The notes: generated by a model not told the origin, from the letters alone. A stretch of DNA of 64,000 nucleotides from Mesorhizobium amorphae (GCF_014843845.1 NZ_JHQS01000053.1:1-64000), one strand, 5' to 3'; shown: positions 48,391 through 57,698, counted from the stretch's first letter. Numbers and translations: made by a program.

Positions 48391-49737
48391 ATGCCGAAAA
48401 GCCAGGGAGTTTCTTCGATCCGCGCCTATTTCGACCTCAGGCTTCAACTGGCTGATCTTTACCCATTGCCTCCCGATTGGTTGCAGGTGACCAAGCAGGC
48501 TGGGATCATCGCGGGCGCGATCAACCTCCAGGGAGCGGCGCTTACAGTCTGGTTCAACATCCTCGACTATGCGTTGACCAACAAACTGTCGCAGGCGCTC
48601 ATAGATACGATCGTGGTACAAAATCCGCAGTGCGCGACCCTGTGCAAGGCCTATCTGGACGAACTCGCCAAGGGCGAAAAACCGACGCCTGAATTGCCTG
48701 GCCTGACGACCGACGATCGGGTCAACACCGCGCTCGCAGGCTTCAACGCCGTCAACCAGCAGCCCAGGGACATTCAGGCGGCGCTCGCCGCCGGCACCGG
48801 GCTCGCGACGGTCACCGGCCAGATCGATGTCCTTGCGACTTACAAGAATCTGCACGACGGCCTGCAGAGCTTTCAATATGGCATCGGCAGCTTCCAGGCT
48901 CTCCTGATCGCCGCTCGCGACATGGGCACTTCCCTGGAGCAGGTCCGCGTCCTGCGCAAATTCCTCAACCAGTTGAGACTCTTCTGTGCATCGACCGGTG
49001 AGAAGGTCGCAGTTTTGCCCGCGGGGCCCGCGCTTCGCGATATCGAGCAGGCGTGGCTCGACGACCTCGGGCAGGCGGCGACGAAACTGCAGGGCGCAAT
49101 CGTCAACAAATCCCCTGATGCCTACGATGCTCTGTTCGACGTGCGTACCGTGCTGCGCGTCGTGCCCTCGCGGCTCAACCAGCAGATTTTCGTCACGGCA
49201 AAGAACCTGCCATTCGGGCTTCTGGCCACCGGCCTCGACACGATAGCCGGCAAACTTCCGACCGACGATCCGGCCGTTCCCCCGATAAAGGCCGCGCATG
49301 ACGCGATCATGGTGCTGTCCTCGACCATCTATGCGCGCGTCGTCGAGCACAAGCTCTGGCAGGACGTCGACAACAAACTGGCCAGTCTTGCCGACATGAT
49401 CGAACCGGTGGAAAGCGCGCAAGGGGCCGCGGCGGACAAGTCGCTGCCTTTCCAGTTTTCGCCACTGTGGCGAAATCTGGAAACGAAGGTTCGTGTTCTT
49501 GCCGATCTCGACCCCAATGGAGCGTGGCGGACCACGCTCGCTGCCTACTCCACCGACGTCAACGACCAACTGTCGCGCGAAACCGTCGATACAGCCTTCA
49601 TCCTTGCCTTCGAAGCCTACCGGGACGAGGCCCAGCAGCGCTTCGTCCAGGTCGACCTGGCGCTGAAAACCGAATGTGCCTCGATCGTCCGCGTCAGCAC
49701 GCCTTTGCACAAGATCATTGAGGAGCTAGGGCCATGA
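48391..49737 (+). CDS. EAD1-like adaptor protein of unknown function
   Basis: A 448-residue protein. Residues about 12-92 (YFDLRLQLADLYPLPPDWLQVTKQAGI, INLQGAALTVWFNILDYAL, NPQCATLCKAYL) follow the EAD1 pattern of the preceding protein: Leu-x-x-Leu-Tyr-Pro, a central Trp-Phe, and Asn-Pro near the end. The rest is helical (LATVTGQIDVLATYKNLHDGLQSF and on) with no known catalytic motif. It may be the sensor or scaffold that gathers the EAD-trypsin. No good Shine-Dalgarno is seen. Its stop overlaps the next start (ATGA). Confidence 0.65.
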   Translation: MPKSQGVSSIRAYFDLRLQLADLYPLPPDWLQVTKQAGIIAGAINLQGAALTVWFNILDYALTNKLSQALIDTIVVQNPQCATLCKAYLDELAKGEKPTPELPGLTTDDRVNTALAGFNAVNQQPRDIQAALAAGTGLATVTGQIDVLATYKNLHDGLQSFQYGIGSFQALLIAARDMGTSLEQVRVLRKFLNQLRLFCASTGEKVAVLPAGPALRDIEQAWLDDLGQAATKLQGAIVNKSPDAYDALFDVRTVLRVVPSRLNQQIFVTAKNLPFGLLATGLDTIAGKLPTDDPAVPPIKAAHDAIMVLSSTIYARVVEHKLWQDVDNKLASLADMIEPVESAQGAAADKSLPFQFSPLWRNLETKVRVLADLDPNGAWRTTLAAYSTDVNDQLSRETVDTAFILAFEAYRDEAQQRFVQVDLALKTECASIVRVSTPLHKIIEELGP

Positions 49738-52397
49738 TCGAGGAACCAGCGACAGGCGCCGAAACCGCAGCCTCGACTGATTCGGATTTTGACTCGTTGA
49801 GCGACATCCGGATCGCGCATCTCGAACTGATGCGGATCGCCAGCAGCAGCGAATCCGTCGATCCCACGATGAGGCGCAGCGATCAGGTCAGCGCCGGGAC
49901 GACGGATGCCAATACCGACAACGCAGTCCCTGATGCACAAACCATCCGTGGATTCCTCGCCAGGGCGAGGCGTGCCGGCCGCACCATTGCGCGGGAGTCC
50001 GACCGTCGCGCGGCGCAGCGCATCCTAGACTATTGGTCCGCCGAACTGGTCACGCGGCCCGGCATCACCTCCGCCGATGTCAGCCCGACACGTCTTGCGG
50101 CTTTCGCAGGCGGCCTCGAAACTGCCGAACCGGTCGCCGTCGCGGTCGACTACGAATCCGCATCGCGTGAAATCACCGATCCGGGATCGGTCGCCATCGC
50201 CGTTCCCGAATCGGCCACCGTCACAACCGAAGACAGTGCGGAATCCGGCGACGGCTTCGCATCCGATGATGAGCTGAATTCGGACGAACTGACCGAACGC
50301 TTTCGCATCCGCGTTGCCGCGCAGGCCCGGCAATGGAAAAACACCGGCTATCCCGGCTATCTCCTGCGCGGCGAGGCATTGAAGGAGGCGTCGGAACTTC
50401 CGCAAGGCCCCGACATTGCCGAGTTCGTCGAGGCGAGCGCCAAGGCCGAGACGGACAGCCAGAAGCAGCGCGACCGCAGCAAGAACCTGCTGATCGCGCT
50501 GTTCGCCATCCTGGCTGCAATCCTCGCTGCAACGACCTATTTCGCTTTTAACCAGAGGAATGACGCTTTTGCCGCGCGCGAACAGGCCGTGGCGACGGCG
50601 AGCCAGATCGCGGCGCTCAACAAAGACCTTACCGTCGCCATTGAAAGGGAGAAAAACGCGCGCGCGCAGGTCGAGGATGCGCTTAACGTTGCCCTGAAGA
50701 AGGCGGAGGACGCCGCGAATACGCAACGCGCGCAGCAGGCCACCCAGGCCACCTTACAATCCGCAATCGTGTCTATCGTCAAACAGCTCCGCTCTGGCGG
50801 CATGTCCCTGGACGAATTGACGCCGGACTTGCAGCAGTCGGTCCTTGTCGAGCTGGCCGGCCAGGTCAAAAGCGGCGAGGTCGCGCTCGCCCAGTTGCCG
50901 GCGCTGTTGCAGACCGCACTTGAACCGCTGCTCGGCAAACTTACCGACAAACAGCCCAACATTCTTACGGGATACAAGGTCGATTTTATCGAGGCCAAGA
51001 TCGCCTTGCCCAGGCTAACCGGAGATTTGGCAAGCGACGCCTCGGCGACGCCGCTGGACTACATCAACTACTCGCTGGTCATGGGTCGAAGTCACCGCAT
51101 GGCCATCTATTCAGCGGTCAACCTCGCGCGATCGCAAAGGATGACCCTGCAGGCCACCGGCGGCAGACTGAGGTATGATGTCCGCCTGCCGCGCGACGCA
51201 CAACCGGATCGCAGCTGGTACCTTAGCCCGGACCGGCTCTGGCTGCCGGCGCGATTGGCGAACGCCAGCGACATCGCCTGGGGCCCCGAGTTCGCCGGCG
51301 ATCCGGCAACGGCGGCGCTCAAACTGGCCCAGTATGCCTATGTCCTGCCCAACACGATGCCGCAGGCGCGCGCTTTCTACGGCAATATGTGGGCGCCACT
51401 CGAAAACTGGGTGCGCACGCAGCACAACCCGCTGGCCAACCGGGTGACCATCTTCAGCGGCCCAATCTTCCGTCCCGTCGACCAACCGGTCAACGGCGTG
51501 CCAGTCCCCTATGCCTATTGGAAGCTCGCAGTATCTTCCGTGCCGGCTGCCGTGAAGGGAGAGGTGAGCGAGCCGGAATTCGTCGTCGATGCGTTCCTCA
51601 TTCCGGGCGACGCTACGGGCGAATTCAGCCCAGAGCAGTATCGGCTCCCGGTTGCCGAGCTCGAAAAGCGCACAGGCCTGAATTTTGGCTATCTCATCGA
51701 ATGGACGGATTCCGTGAAGAATCCCGGCCCGAATGGAACCCTGGCCGACGAGCTGGCGGGGCGTGTCAAGCTGCTCGACAGCGCAAGCGATGCGCTGCGC
51801 AGTGAACTGATTGCCGTCCTCGGCAATCCGGATCTCCCGGTGCCCGAACGGCGCAAGGTCGTGGCGGCGCTTGTCGAGATGGCCGGTCTCCGAAGCATGA
51901 CCGGACTTACGCCTGCGGGGCGCCTTAACGTGCTTGAGGCTTTGCTCGGGGTTCCACCTGAATTGTGGGAGCGCCCGGACTGGCTGCCCTTGTTCGCCGA
52001 CGCGCGCCGAGCGATTGCCGATCTCTTGCTTTCGGTGGCCGACGGCCAAACGATCATCGGCGATCAGGATCACGACGCGCTCATCGCTTTGAAGGACCGG
52101 CTGCGTATCCAGCCCAGCACGCAGACGGTCTACGTCCAGTTTGCAGGGATGGCGCGCGAGGACGCCGAGGCGCTTTCCGCCAAAATGCGCGCCTTGGACT
52201 GGGGCATCCCGAAACCGGGCGAGGAACGGACCAGCGCTGCCGCCGGCATGAACGAGGTTCGCTACAATCCCGATAGCAACACCGACCGCCGCGCCGCGGA
52301 ACTTCTGGCCGCCGACCTCACTGCCGCCGGCCGGCCGGCGATCGCCCGAGCGGCACGAGTCAGTGTCAACACTCTGGAGATCTGGGTCAGTGTATAG
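49734..52397 (+). CDS. Membrane-anchored NUC1-like protein with lost catalytic motif
   Basis: An 887-residue protein. An acidic Ser/Thr-rich N-terminus and a helical domain precede one membrane segment at about 251-272 (NLLIALFAILAAILAATTYF) and a coiled coil (about 275-335). Residues about 430-640 align with NUC1: LPARLANASDIAWG sits where DKGHIVRRDDVAWG stands in the trypsin-NUC1 protein, so the catalytic D-x-G-H is gone. Flanking motifs survive (NTMPQARAFYGNMWAPLENWV, TIFSGPIFRP). The C-terminal 90 residues (VYVQFAGMAREDA ... NTLEIWVSV) form a small alpha/beta domain seen in other conflict proteins. It is probably a scaffold or inhibitor. Confidence 0.75.
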   Translation: MIEEPATGAETAASTDSDFDSLSDIRIAHLELMRIASSSESVDPTMRRSDQVSAGTTDANTDNAVPDAQTIRGFLARARRAGRTIARESDRRAAQRILDYWSAELVTRPGITSADVSPTRLAAFAGGLETAEPVAVAVDYESASREITDPGSVAIAVPESATVTTEDSAESGDGFASDDELNSDELTERFRIRVAAQARQWKNTGYPGYLLRGEALKEASELPQGPDIAEFVEASAKAETDSQKQRDRSKNLLIALFAILAAILAATTYFAFNQRNDAFAAREQAVATASQIAALNKDLTVAIEREKNARAQVEDALNVALKKAEDAANTQRAQQATQATLQSAIVSIVKQLRSGGMSLDELTPDLQQSVLVELAGQVKSGEVALAQLPALLQTALEPLLGKLTDKQPNILTGYKVDFIEAKIALPRLTGDLASDASATPLDYINYSLVMGRSHRMAIYSAVNLARSQRMTLQATGGRLRYDVRLPRDAQPDRSWYLSPDRLWLPARLANASDIAWGPEFAGDPATAALKLAQYAYVLPNTMPQARAFYGNMWAPLENWVRTQHNPLANRVTIFSGPIFRPVDQPVNGVPVPYAYWKLAVSSVPAAVKGEVSEPEFVVDAFLIPGDATGEFSPEQYRLPVAELEKRTGLNFGYLIEWTDSVKNPGPNGTLADELAGRVKLLDSASDALRSELIAVLGNPDLPVPERRKVVAALVEMAGLRSMTGLTPAGRLNVLEALLGVPPELWERPDWLPLFADARRAIADLLLSVADGQTIIGDQDHDALIALKDRLRIQPSTQTVYVQFAGMAREDAEALSAKMRALDWGIPKPGEERTSAAAGMNEVRYNPDSNTDRRAAELLAADLTAAGRPAIARAARVSVNTLEIWVSV

Positions 52398-52911
52398 CTG
52401 GCGGCTAAGGTCGCACTTCCACGAACACTATGCGGGGTCGGTCTCCCATCCGGCGAAGCCCGCCGCCCTGCTTCTGAAGCCAATAGTTTGCGATCTAAGG
52501 CCACACCTGCGCGGGTAAGAACGCACAGGCGTGTGCCATCGTAGGCTGCCACGGGCACCAGCCCCGCCGGGGTTGTCGGTGGCGGGGGTGGGGTTGGTTT
52601 TGGGGCCGCCTCCAAGACCCAAATCGCTCCGAAAGACGGAGTTCGACCCCAACAGTGACCTTCATTGTCCGCGTTGCGAATGGCAGCAATGCGCCTCATG
52701 TCGGCCGTAGAGATCAGGTTTGCCACTTCCTGACAGCAGACATCACCGGCGACCACGCGGGAGTCGTAGTTGCGCCAATTGGGTATGTTCAGCAGAGCTA
52801 AGCGCGAGTCGCGACACGCAGGCAGGTTGATACATCCGGTTCGCGTGAAAGCACGGAACGATTTGCCTCGCCCGCTCTTTCTCCCAAAGCCAATTCGGGC
52901 AAAGGAGCATT
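52398..52911. other. Interval after the hydrolase locus, with a copied piece of the MBL gene
   Basis: No supported gene. Bases 52423-52455 repeat 44211-44243 of the MBL-fold gene at 31 of 33 positions, encoding HYAGxVSHP in both places. A minus frame 52262-52756 is Pro-rich and overlaps the NUC1-like gene; it is not convincing. Confidence 0.5.
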
Positions 52912-53391
52912 ATGATGAAAACGTTGGCCGATATTTTCGAGCATACCCTTCAGGACATGTATTATGCCGAGAACGCGATTATCAAGGCTTTGCCCAAAGT
53001 GGCCGGGGCCGCGAAGGACGCCAAGCTGAAGAAAGCTGCGGAAGACCATCTCGAGGATACGAAGGGGCAGATCAGGAAGCTGGAGCAGGTATTCAAGTCG
53101 ATAGGCAGGAAGGCCTCTGGCGAGAAGTGCGACGCTATCGAGGGCCTTATCAAGGAAGCCAATGGACTGATGGAAGAAGCGTCAGGAACTGCCCTCGATT
53201 CGGGACTGCTGGCGGCCTGTCAGGCAGTCGAGCACTACGAAATTTCTCGGTACGGCTCTCTGCGGGAATGGGCAAAGGACCTCGGGCATGACGAGGCGCA
53301 CAAGCTGCTCAGCGAGATCCTTGACCAGGAGAAAGCCACCAACAACAAGCTGACGAACCTCGCAGTCACGTCGATCAACAGGACACATTGA
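52912..53391 (+). CDS. DUF892 ferritin-like protein (YciE/YciF type)
   Basis: A 159-residue four-helix protein of the DUF892 family. Motifs are LADIFEHTLQDMYYAENAIIKALPKVAGAAK with a ferritin-like Glu, LEQVFKSIGRKASGEKCDAIEGLIKEANGLM, and AVEHYEISRYGSLREWAKDLGHDEAHKLLSEILDQEKATNNKLT, with the E-x-x-H-type metal residues. YciF-like proteins are stress-induced and may carry a di-iron site. AGGAG precedes the start; ATG codons at 52912 and 52915 are both possible. It stands alone downstream of the hydrolase locus. Confidence 0.92.
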   Translation: MMKTLADIFEHTLQDMYYAENAIIKALPKVAGAAKDAKLKKAAEDHLEDTKGQIRKLEQVFKSIGRKASGEKCDAIEGLIKEANGLMEEASGTALDSGLLAACQAVEHYEISRYGSLREWAKDLGHDEAHKLLSEILDQEKATNNKLTNLAVTSINRTH

Positions 53392-54055
53392 TCACCCACC
53401 TCAAGTGGTGGCATCGCCCTCGGTTGGGGCCCGAGGGGCTTTGTCATGATCGTAGACGCCGGCTCCGCATGTTCCTCTAACAGCCTGACAGCACTCCCGT
53501 CTGCCTATGTCCCTGAGACCCACTGATCCGCGGCACTGATAGCTCCCACAACAAACGCCAACGACTGCGGCCATTCACGGATATTTGTACGCTACTTTCG
53601 TTTCAAGTATCAGTTAGAGCTGATGGAGCCGTTGACTCGCCCGCGCAGTCCAATCAGCTTTCAGGGCCAATGGAGGGGTGCGTGGCGCGGCTGCTGATCC
53701 TTGAGGACGAACGCGTTCTGGCGCGGCATATTCAGAAGAGGCCCTTAAGCGTCTTTTGCAATGAATTTCTATTTATAAGATTCGTCTCTGTTTCCAGAAA
53801 ACCATCGACGATGAGGAAGCTATAGGAATTTCACTTGGCTTCGGTCTGCTTGGTTGGCACCCCGATGACGCTGGACCTTGCCCACGCCCCTATCTCCCCG
53901 ATGGGAGAATGCTTTCAACTCGAGGAAGAGTCCAGATATAGCCGGCCGAATGGACGCACCGCGGTTACGTTCGATCCAGGTTGCTCTTGCCCACCCAGCG
54001 ATTTCGCAAACTTGGACGCCCGATCGATCTGGAACGCAGCCTCCCGAAGGTGCGT
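53392..54055. other. Decayed interval between the DUF892 and ToxR-like genes
   Basis: No complete gene is seen in about 660 bases apart from the response-regulator fragment at 53682-53738. Base composition is lower in GC than the neighbours around 53560-53830. Plus-strand frames near 53835-54242 run into the regulator gene on the other strand and have no family similarity. Confidence 0.45.
53682..53738 (+). pseudogene. Truncated response-regulator start
   Basis: A GTG preceded by GGAGGGG (53672-53678) reads VARLLILEDERVLARHIQK, the beginning of a receiver domain with the acidic pair E-D-E. The similarity stops after about 19 codons, and the frame closes soon after. This is the 5' remnant of a response-regulator gene cut by a deletion. 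Confidence 0.6.
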
Positions 54056-55555
54056 TCATGGGGGAAAACCGGCCTTTCTGAAGCCTGACGTGAAAAGCTC
54101 GAGGGCGACTTGGTCGGCGAACGGGAGACGTGAAATCAGCCGGACAGTCAGGTCGTGTTTCCTCGTCAGTGCTTCCTCGACTTCAGCGCGCGCCTTCTGC
54201 GTCTCGCCCAAATGGGCGTACGCCGCTGCGAGGAAGGCATGAATGAAGAATTGGTCGCCGGCCTTCTGATACGAACCGACGGCTTCCGAGTACTTTCCAA
54301 GCAGGAAGAGGGAGCTGCCCTTCACCTCCCAGAACCATGTCGGAGGCAGCGGGTCGCGCAGGAGCGCAGTTTCGAGCACGTTCAGCGCCGTCTCGGCCCG
54401 TCCGCCGTAGTTGAGCCAGCTTGCGTAGTCTCCCGCTATGTTCACGTCTAGCGGGTTCAACGAGCGCGCTCGCTCGAAATGCACTCCTGCATCGCTGTGC
54501 TGGCGCATATGCGTAAGCACCAGCCCCATGCTCTGGTGACAGACGCCATCGCTCCTGTCGAGAGCGAGCGCCGTTCGTGCCGAGTCCCAGGCCTTCTGTA
54601 GCGTCCGCGGATCGTTGTCGTACCAAAATCTGCCGACGAGGGCCTGCGCGAGGAAGGCGTGGCCTTGAGCGAACGTCGAATCGAGCTCGACACACCGGAC
54701 GAATAGGGGCTCGGACTTGTCCAGTTCATACCGGTAGAAGTGCGCGCGCCCCTGCAGGTAGTAGTCGTATGCATCCCAATCGGCCGGCGGCTTGCGTCTG
54801 GTCCGGCTCGCCGAATCGGCCTCCGCTTGGCCTTCGACCATCGAGGCGATAAGAGCCGCAACCTCGTCTTGCAATGCGAAGATGTCGTCGAGGGCCCGGT
54901 CGTACCGTTGGGCCCACAGGTGGGTGCCGGTGGCGGCGTCAATCAATTGTGTGGTGATCCGAATGCGATCACCGAGCTTTCGTATGCTGCCTTCGACGAG
55001 GTAGCGAACTCCGAGTTCGCGATGGACTTCGGCAATGTCCAATGCCGAATGGCGAAACTGAAAAGATGAATTGCGCGCGATGACGAGGAGGGAGCGGAAC
55101 CTGGCCAGCTCCGTAATTATATCCTCGGTTATGCCGTCGCTGAGATACTGCTGGTCCTGATCGCCGCTCAAGTTGGCAAAAGGCAGCACCGCAATCGACG
55201 GCTTGCCGGATAGGGATATCGGTCTGCGGGATGCGCTCGCCACCGGCTCGACAATCCCGGTGAAGCGGTAGCCGACGCGAGGCACCGTGGCGATCCACTC
55301 GCCGCCGTTGTCAGCCGGACCGAGTGCCTTTCTTAGTGTCGCGATTTGGACGGTAAGGTTGCCTTCCTCAACGGCGGTGCCCGGCCACGCAGCGTCCATC
55401 AGCTCGGCCTTGGTCAGGATCTCACCGGGCCGTGCCGTAAGCGCAGCAAGCAGCGTCAGCCCACGATGCCCAACAGCGATCGGGATCTGCTCTTTAAGGA
55501 GCGTCCCGATGTCGGGATCGAGTACGAACGGACCAAAAGCGCGAGTCCCCTGCAT
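54056..55555 (-). CDS. ToxR/CadC-like regulator with TolB-like and TPR regions
   Basis: A 499-residue protein. The N-terminal 100 residues are an OmpR/ToxR-type winged helix (HRGLTLLAALTARPGEILTKAELMDAAWPGTAVEEGNLTVQIATLRKALG ... VPRVGYRF). A TolB-like domain follows (SIAVLPFANLSGDQDQQYLSDGITEDIITELARFRSLLVIARNSSFQFR), then TPR helices to the end. There is no membrane segment, so it is soluble, unlike CadC. The TolB-like/TPR half is the same type as in the cyclase at 32190. The gene it controls is not evident. Confidence 0.9.
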   Translation of the reverse strand: MQGTRAFGPFVLDPDIGTLLKEQIPIAVGHRGLTLLAALTARPGEILTKAELMDAAWPGTAVEEGNLTVQIATLRKALGPADNGGEWIATVPRVGYRFTGIVEPVASASRRPISLSGKPSIAVLPFANLSGDQDQQYLSDGITEDIITELARFRSLLVIARNSSFQFRHSALDIAEVHRELGVRYLVEGSIRKLGDRIRITTQLIDAATGTHLWAQRYDRALDDIFALQDEVAALIASMVEGQAEADSASRTRRKPPADWDAYDYYLQGRAHFYRYELDKSEPLFVRCVELDSTFAQGHAFLAQALVGRFWYDNDPRTLQKAWDSARTALALDRSDGVCHQSMGLVLTHMRQHSDAGVHFERARSLNPLDVNIAGDYASWLNYGGRAETALNVLETALLRDPLPPTWFWEVKGSSLFLLGKYSEAVGSYQKAGDQFFIHAFLAAAYAHLGETQKARAEVEEALTRKHDLTVRLISRLPFADQVALELFTSGFRKAGFPP

Positions 55556-55802
55556 GTGGGCATACTAGACGTTTCGGAAGTTTTCGGAACGTTTCGGCAC
55601 CGCATAATTCCCGGGCCGCTCAATCAGGCCCCAAGGCCTGCCAGGAGCAGGCAGGCGCCCATGCCCAGCGCGCGCCCGGTCGATTTTGCCCGGTGGGGCC
55701 GGGTAGGGGAATCACAGTTGAATCTCGTTCTACTGTGGCAGAAATACGACTGCACGTTCCGGCGCGCTCTGCTACGAAAGGGTAGGTTACAGGGGGATTG
55801 TC

Positions 55803-56468
55803 ATGAAGAAACTGCTTCTTGGTTTGTCGTTGTCTCTGCTGGCGTCTTCGGCGTTTGCTGCCGATGTCCAGGAAGTCGTCGATGTTGCGCCGGTTTTCAG
55901 CTGGACAGGCGGATATATCGGCCTTCAGGCAGGCTATGCTTGGGGTGATGGCAACATAGACCAAATCGGTGGTCCGGGCTTTGTCGAGACAGACCCTGAC
56001 GGGTTCCTTGGAGGTGTTTACGCCGGTTACAACTATCAGATGTCGAGCAACATCGTGATTGGTGCGGAACTGGACTTCGTGTATGCGGGTGTTGATGGCA
56101 GCGGCCAAATATTCACCGCTCCTGGTGTCCCATTTCCGGGCGCCATCGCCACCGAAGAACTCAATTGGAGTGGGGCGGCAAGACTTCGCCTAGGATATGC
56201 CGTTGATCGCTTTCTCCCTTATATCGCCGGCGGCGTTGCATTTGGCGACATCGACATAAGCAGTAATACCGGTGCACCATCGTTCGGAGATACGTTCACA
56301 GGATGGACGATTGGCGTGGGCTTGGATTACGCCATGACCGACAATCTGCTGCTGCGCGCCGAGTATCGCTATACTGACTTCGGTTCAGAATCGTTTGCTG
56401 TTCCGGCCAATGCGGATGTTGATCTGAAGACCAACGAAGTTCGCTTCGGCATCGCCTACAAATTCTAG
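55803..56468 (+). CDS. Omp25/31-like outer membrane beta-barrel protein
   Basis: A 221-residue exported barrel protein. The signal peptide ends SAFAAD. The mature part begins FSWTGGYIGLQAGYAWG, typical of rhizobial/Brucella Omp25/Omp31 porin-like proteins. Repeating beta strands (FLGGVYAGYNYQMSSNIVIGAELDFVYAG, GLDYAMTDNLLLRAEYRYTDFG) follow, and it ends FGIAYKF with the C-terminal Phe needed for barrel assembly. A rho-independent terminator lies 22 bases downstream. Confidence 0.93.
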   Translation: MKKLLLGLSLSLLASSAFAADVQEVVDVAPVFSWTGGYIGLQAGYAWGDGNIDQIGGPGFVETDPDGFLGGVYAGYNYQMSSNIVIGAELDFVYAGVDGSGQIFTAPGVPFPGAIATEELNWSGAARLRLGYAVDRFLPYIAGGVAFGDIDISSNTGAPSFGDTFTGWTIGVGLDYAMTDNLLLRAEYRYTDFGSESFAVPANADVDLKTNEVRFGIAYKF

Positions 56469-56489
56469 TCCTCTCAAGTCCCAATAGAG

Positions 56490-56520
56490 AGCCTGTCGCA
56501 AAACCGCGACGGGCTTTTTC
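56490..56520 (+). terminator. Rho-independent terminator of the porin gene
   Basis: AGCCTGTCGC (56490-56499) pairs with GCGACGGGCT (56506-56515), with one G-T pair, followed by TTTTT. It terminates the Omp25-like gene. Confidence 0.9.
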
Positions 56521-56586
56521 TTTGCGCAACGCAATGGGTCAAGCCAGACATCGGGCCGAAGCCAAGTGGGACGTCGGTAGGGTCTT

Positions 56587-56799
56587 TTAGGTCCGGCGGG
56601 CATCGGCGCGTTGCTCCTGTGCGCTCTTACAGATCTCATCCAATTTGTCGCGGACCCGATCATTGTCAAACAGTAGCTTGGCGCGAGGGAAGCCTCTCCT
56701 GCGAAGCTCCGATTCGATGGCTTGCCACCCTTCATAGTCGCCAGATTCGGCAAGTCTCCCGGCCTCGCGCCACATACGCACGTCACGCTCGCCGGACAT
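56587..56799 (-). CDS. Small conserved hypothetical protein
   Basis: A 70-residue helical protein (RMWREAGRLAESGDYEGWQAIESELRRRGFPRAKLLFDNDRVRDKLDEICKSA) of a type common in Rhizobiales and of unknown function. The Gly-Trp-x-x-I-E and GFPRA features look conserved. It has no operon partner. Confidence 0.6.
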   Translation of the reverse strand: MSGERDVRMWREAGRLAESGDYEGWQAIESELRRRGFPRAKLLFDNDRVRDKLDEICKSAQEQRADARRT

Positions 56800-57000
56800 G
56801 CCTTTTCTCCAGTGCTTTCCGCGGGGGCGCTTTCGCCGGCACCGTTACGCATCGGAAATCCCCGCGAATTCGAATTTGATTCAAATATCGCAGAGCCGTT
56901 TCCGTTCCGTTAGCCATTGCTAAAAAGACGCCGGAACATTCGCGCGTTTTCTCTGTTCTGTTCGCCGGAGGAAACCAACGATGACCGACGGCAAAGCCAA

Positions 57001-57183
57001 ATGACCAAGCTGTCCGAACTCGGGCCGCCGAATCTCGGCAGGCCTCACGGCAGCGAGCCTGCCGCCGAGGTGCATCATTTCTACGTCTGCCCGAACTGCG
57101 GGCAACTCATCGACCGACGCGACCTACGGCAGGTGATCTGGCATCAAAATCCCCAGCATGAGCGGTTGGAGTTCGATTCATAA
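57001..57183 (+). CDS. Small zinc-ribbon-like protein
   Basis: A 60-residue protein from the ATG at 57001. It carries HHFYVCPNCGQLIDRRDLRQVIWHQNPQHERL: C-x2-C plus later His residues could bind one zinc. Similar short proteins occur in rhizobia without known function. The frame is open upstream to 56917, but that part is not convincing. Confidence 0.6.
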   Translation: MTKLSELGPPNLGRPHGSEPAAEVHHFYVCPNCGQLIDRRDLRQVIWHQNPQHERLEFDS

Positions 57184-57361
57184 CCACCGCGCCCCCCAGC
57201 CCCGGCCGCCGGGCCACCGGACTGGCTGGCCGCAATGGGCCGCAGGCGCGGATCCTTAATATCACTACGCCCTTTTCGACCTGCCTCTAAGCCTATTGGC
57301 TGGTTCGCGATCGATGCAGCGAATGCTAGGATAATCTGCTGTAATTGGGAGGCTTGATGAC

Positions 57362-57616
57362 ATGTCGACCGAGAACACAAACTTCTCGGAAAAGAGATCT
57401 GAAAACCTGGTCTCAGAAGCACAAGCGCGCCGGGACTTTCTCAAGAAGGCAGGGCGTTTTGCTGCGGTGACGCCGCCGGCTATAACACTTTTGCTCGGCA
57501 CAAGCTTGAACTCCAAAGCGATTGCCAAATCCGGTGGATCACGCCCTGGTCATGGCTGGGGGGATAGTAATCATATCCACACCGGCCCTCCCGGCGGTGG
57601 TCCGAAGAAGAAATAA
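57362..57616 (+). CDS. Small Tat-signal-bearing protein
   Basis: An 84-residue protein whose middle has a twin-arginine-like signal (ARRDFLKKAGRFAAVTPPAITLLL). A short mature tail rich in Gly, Ser, Pro and His follows (SGGSRPGHGWGDS, IHTGPPGGGPKKK). It may be a small periplasmic subunit or an orphan leader-like protein; no partner is adjacent. A terminator follows at 57667. Confidence 0.6.
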   Translation: MSTENTNFSEKRSENLVSEAQARRDFLKKAGRFAAVTPPAITLLLGTSLNSKAIAKSGGSRPGHGWGDSNHIHTGPPGGGPKKK

Positions 57617-57666
57617 TCAGACGTGTCGCCGGCCTGTTTCCAGTACAAGCGACACTGTCTTAGGAA

Positions 57667-57698
57667 AGCCCGGTCTGCACACCCGCGCCGGGCTTTTC
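57667..57698 (+). terminator. Rho-independent terminator
   Basis: AGCCCGG (57667-57673) pairs with CCGGGCT (57688-57694), followed by TTTT. It lies 50 bases after the small Tat-signal gene. From here to about 58050 nothing else is recognisable. Confidence 0.8.

Noticed and set aside
52262..52756. Pro-rich minus frame after the NUC1-like gene
   Set aside because: Overlaps the coding end of the NUC1-like gene, has no ribosome site or family similarity, and is low-complexity in the middle.
53835..54242. Plus-strand 135-residue frame
   Set aside because: Runs antisense into the ToxR-like regulator and shows no protein-like pattern.
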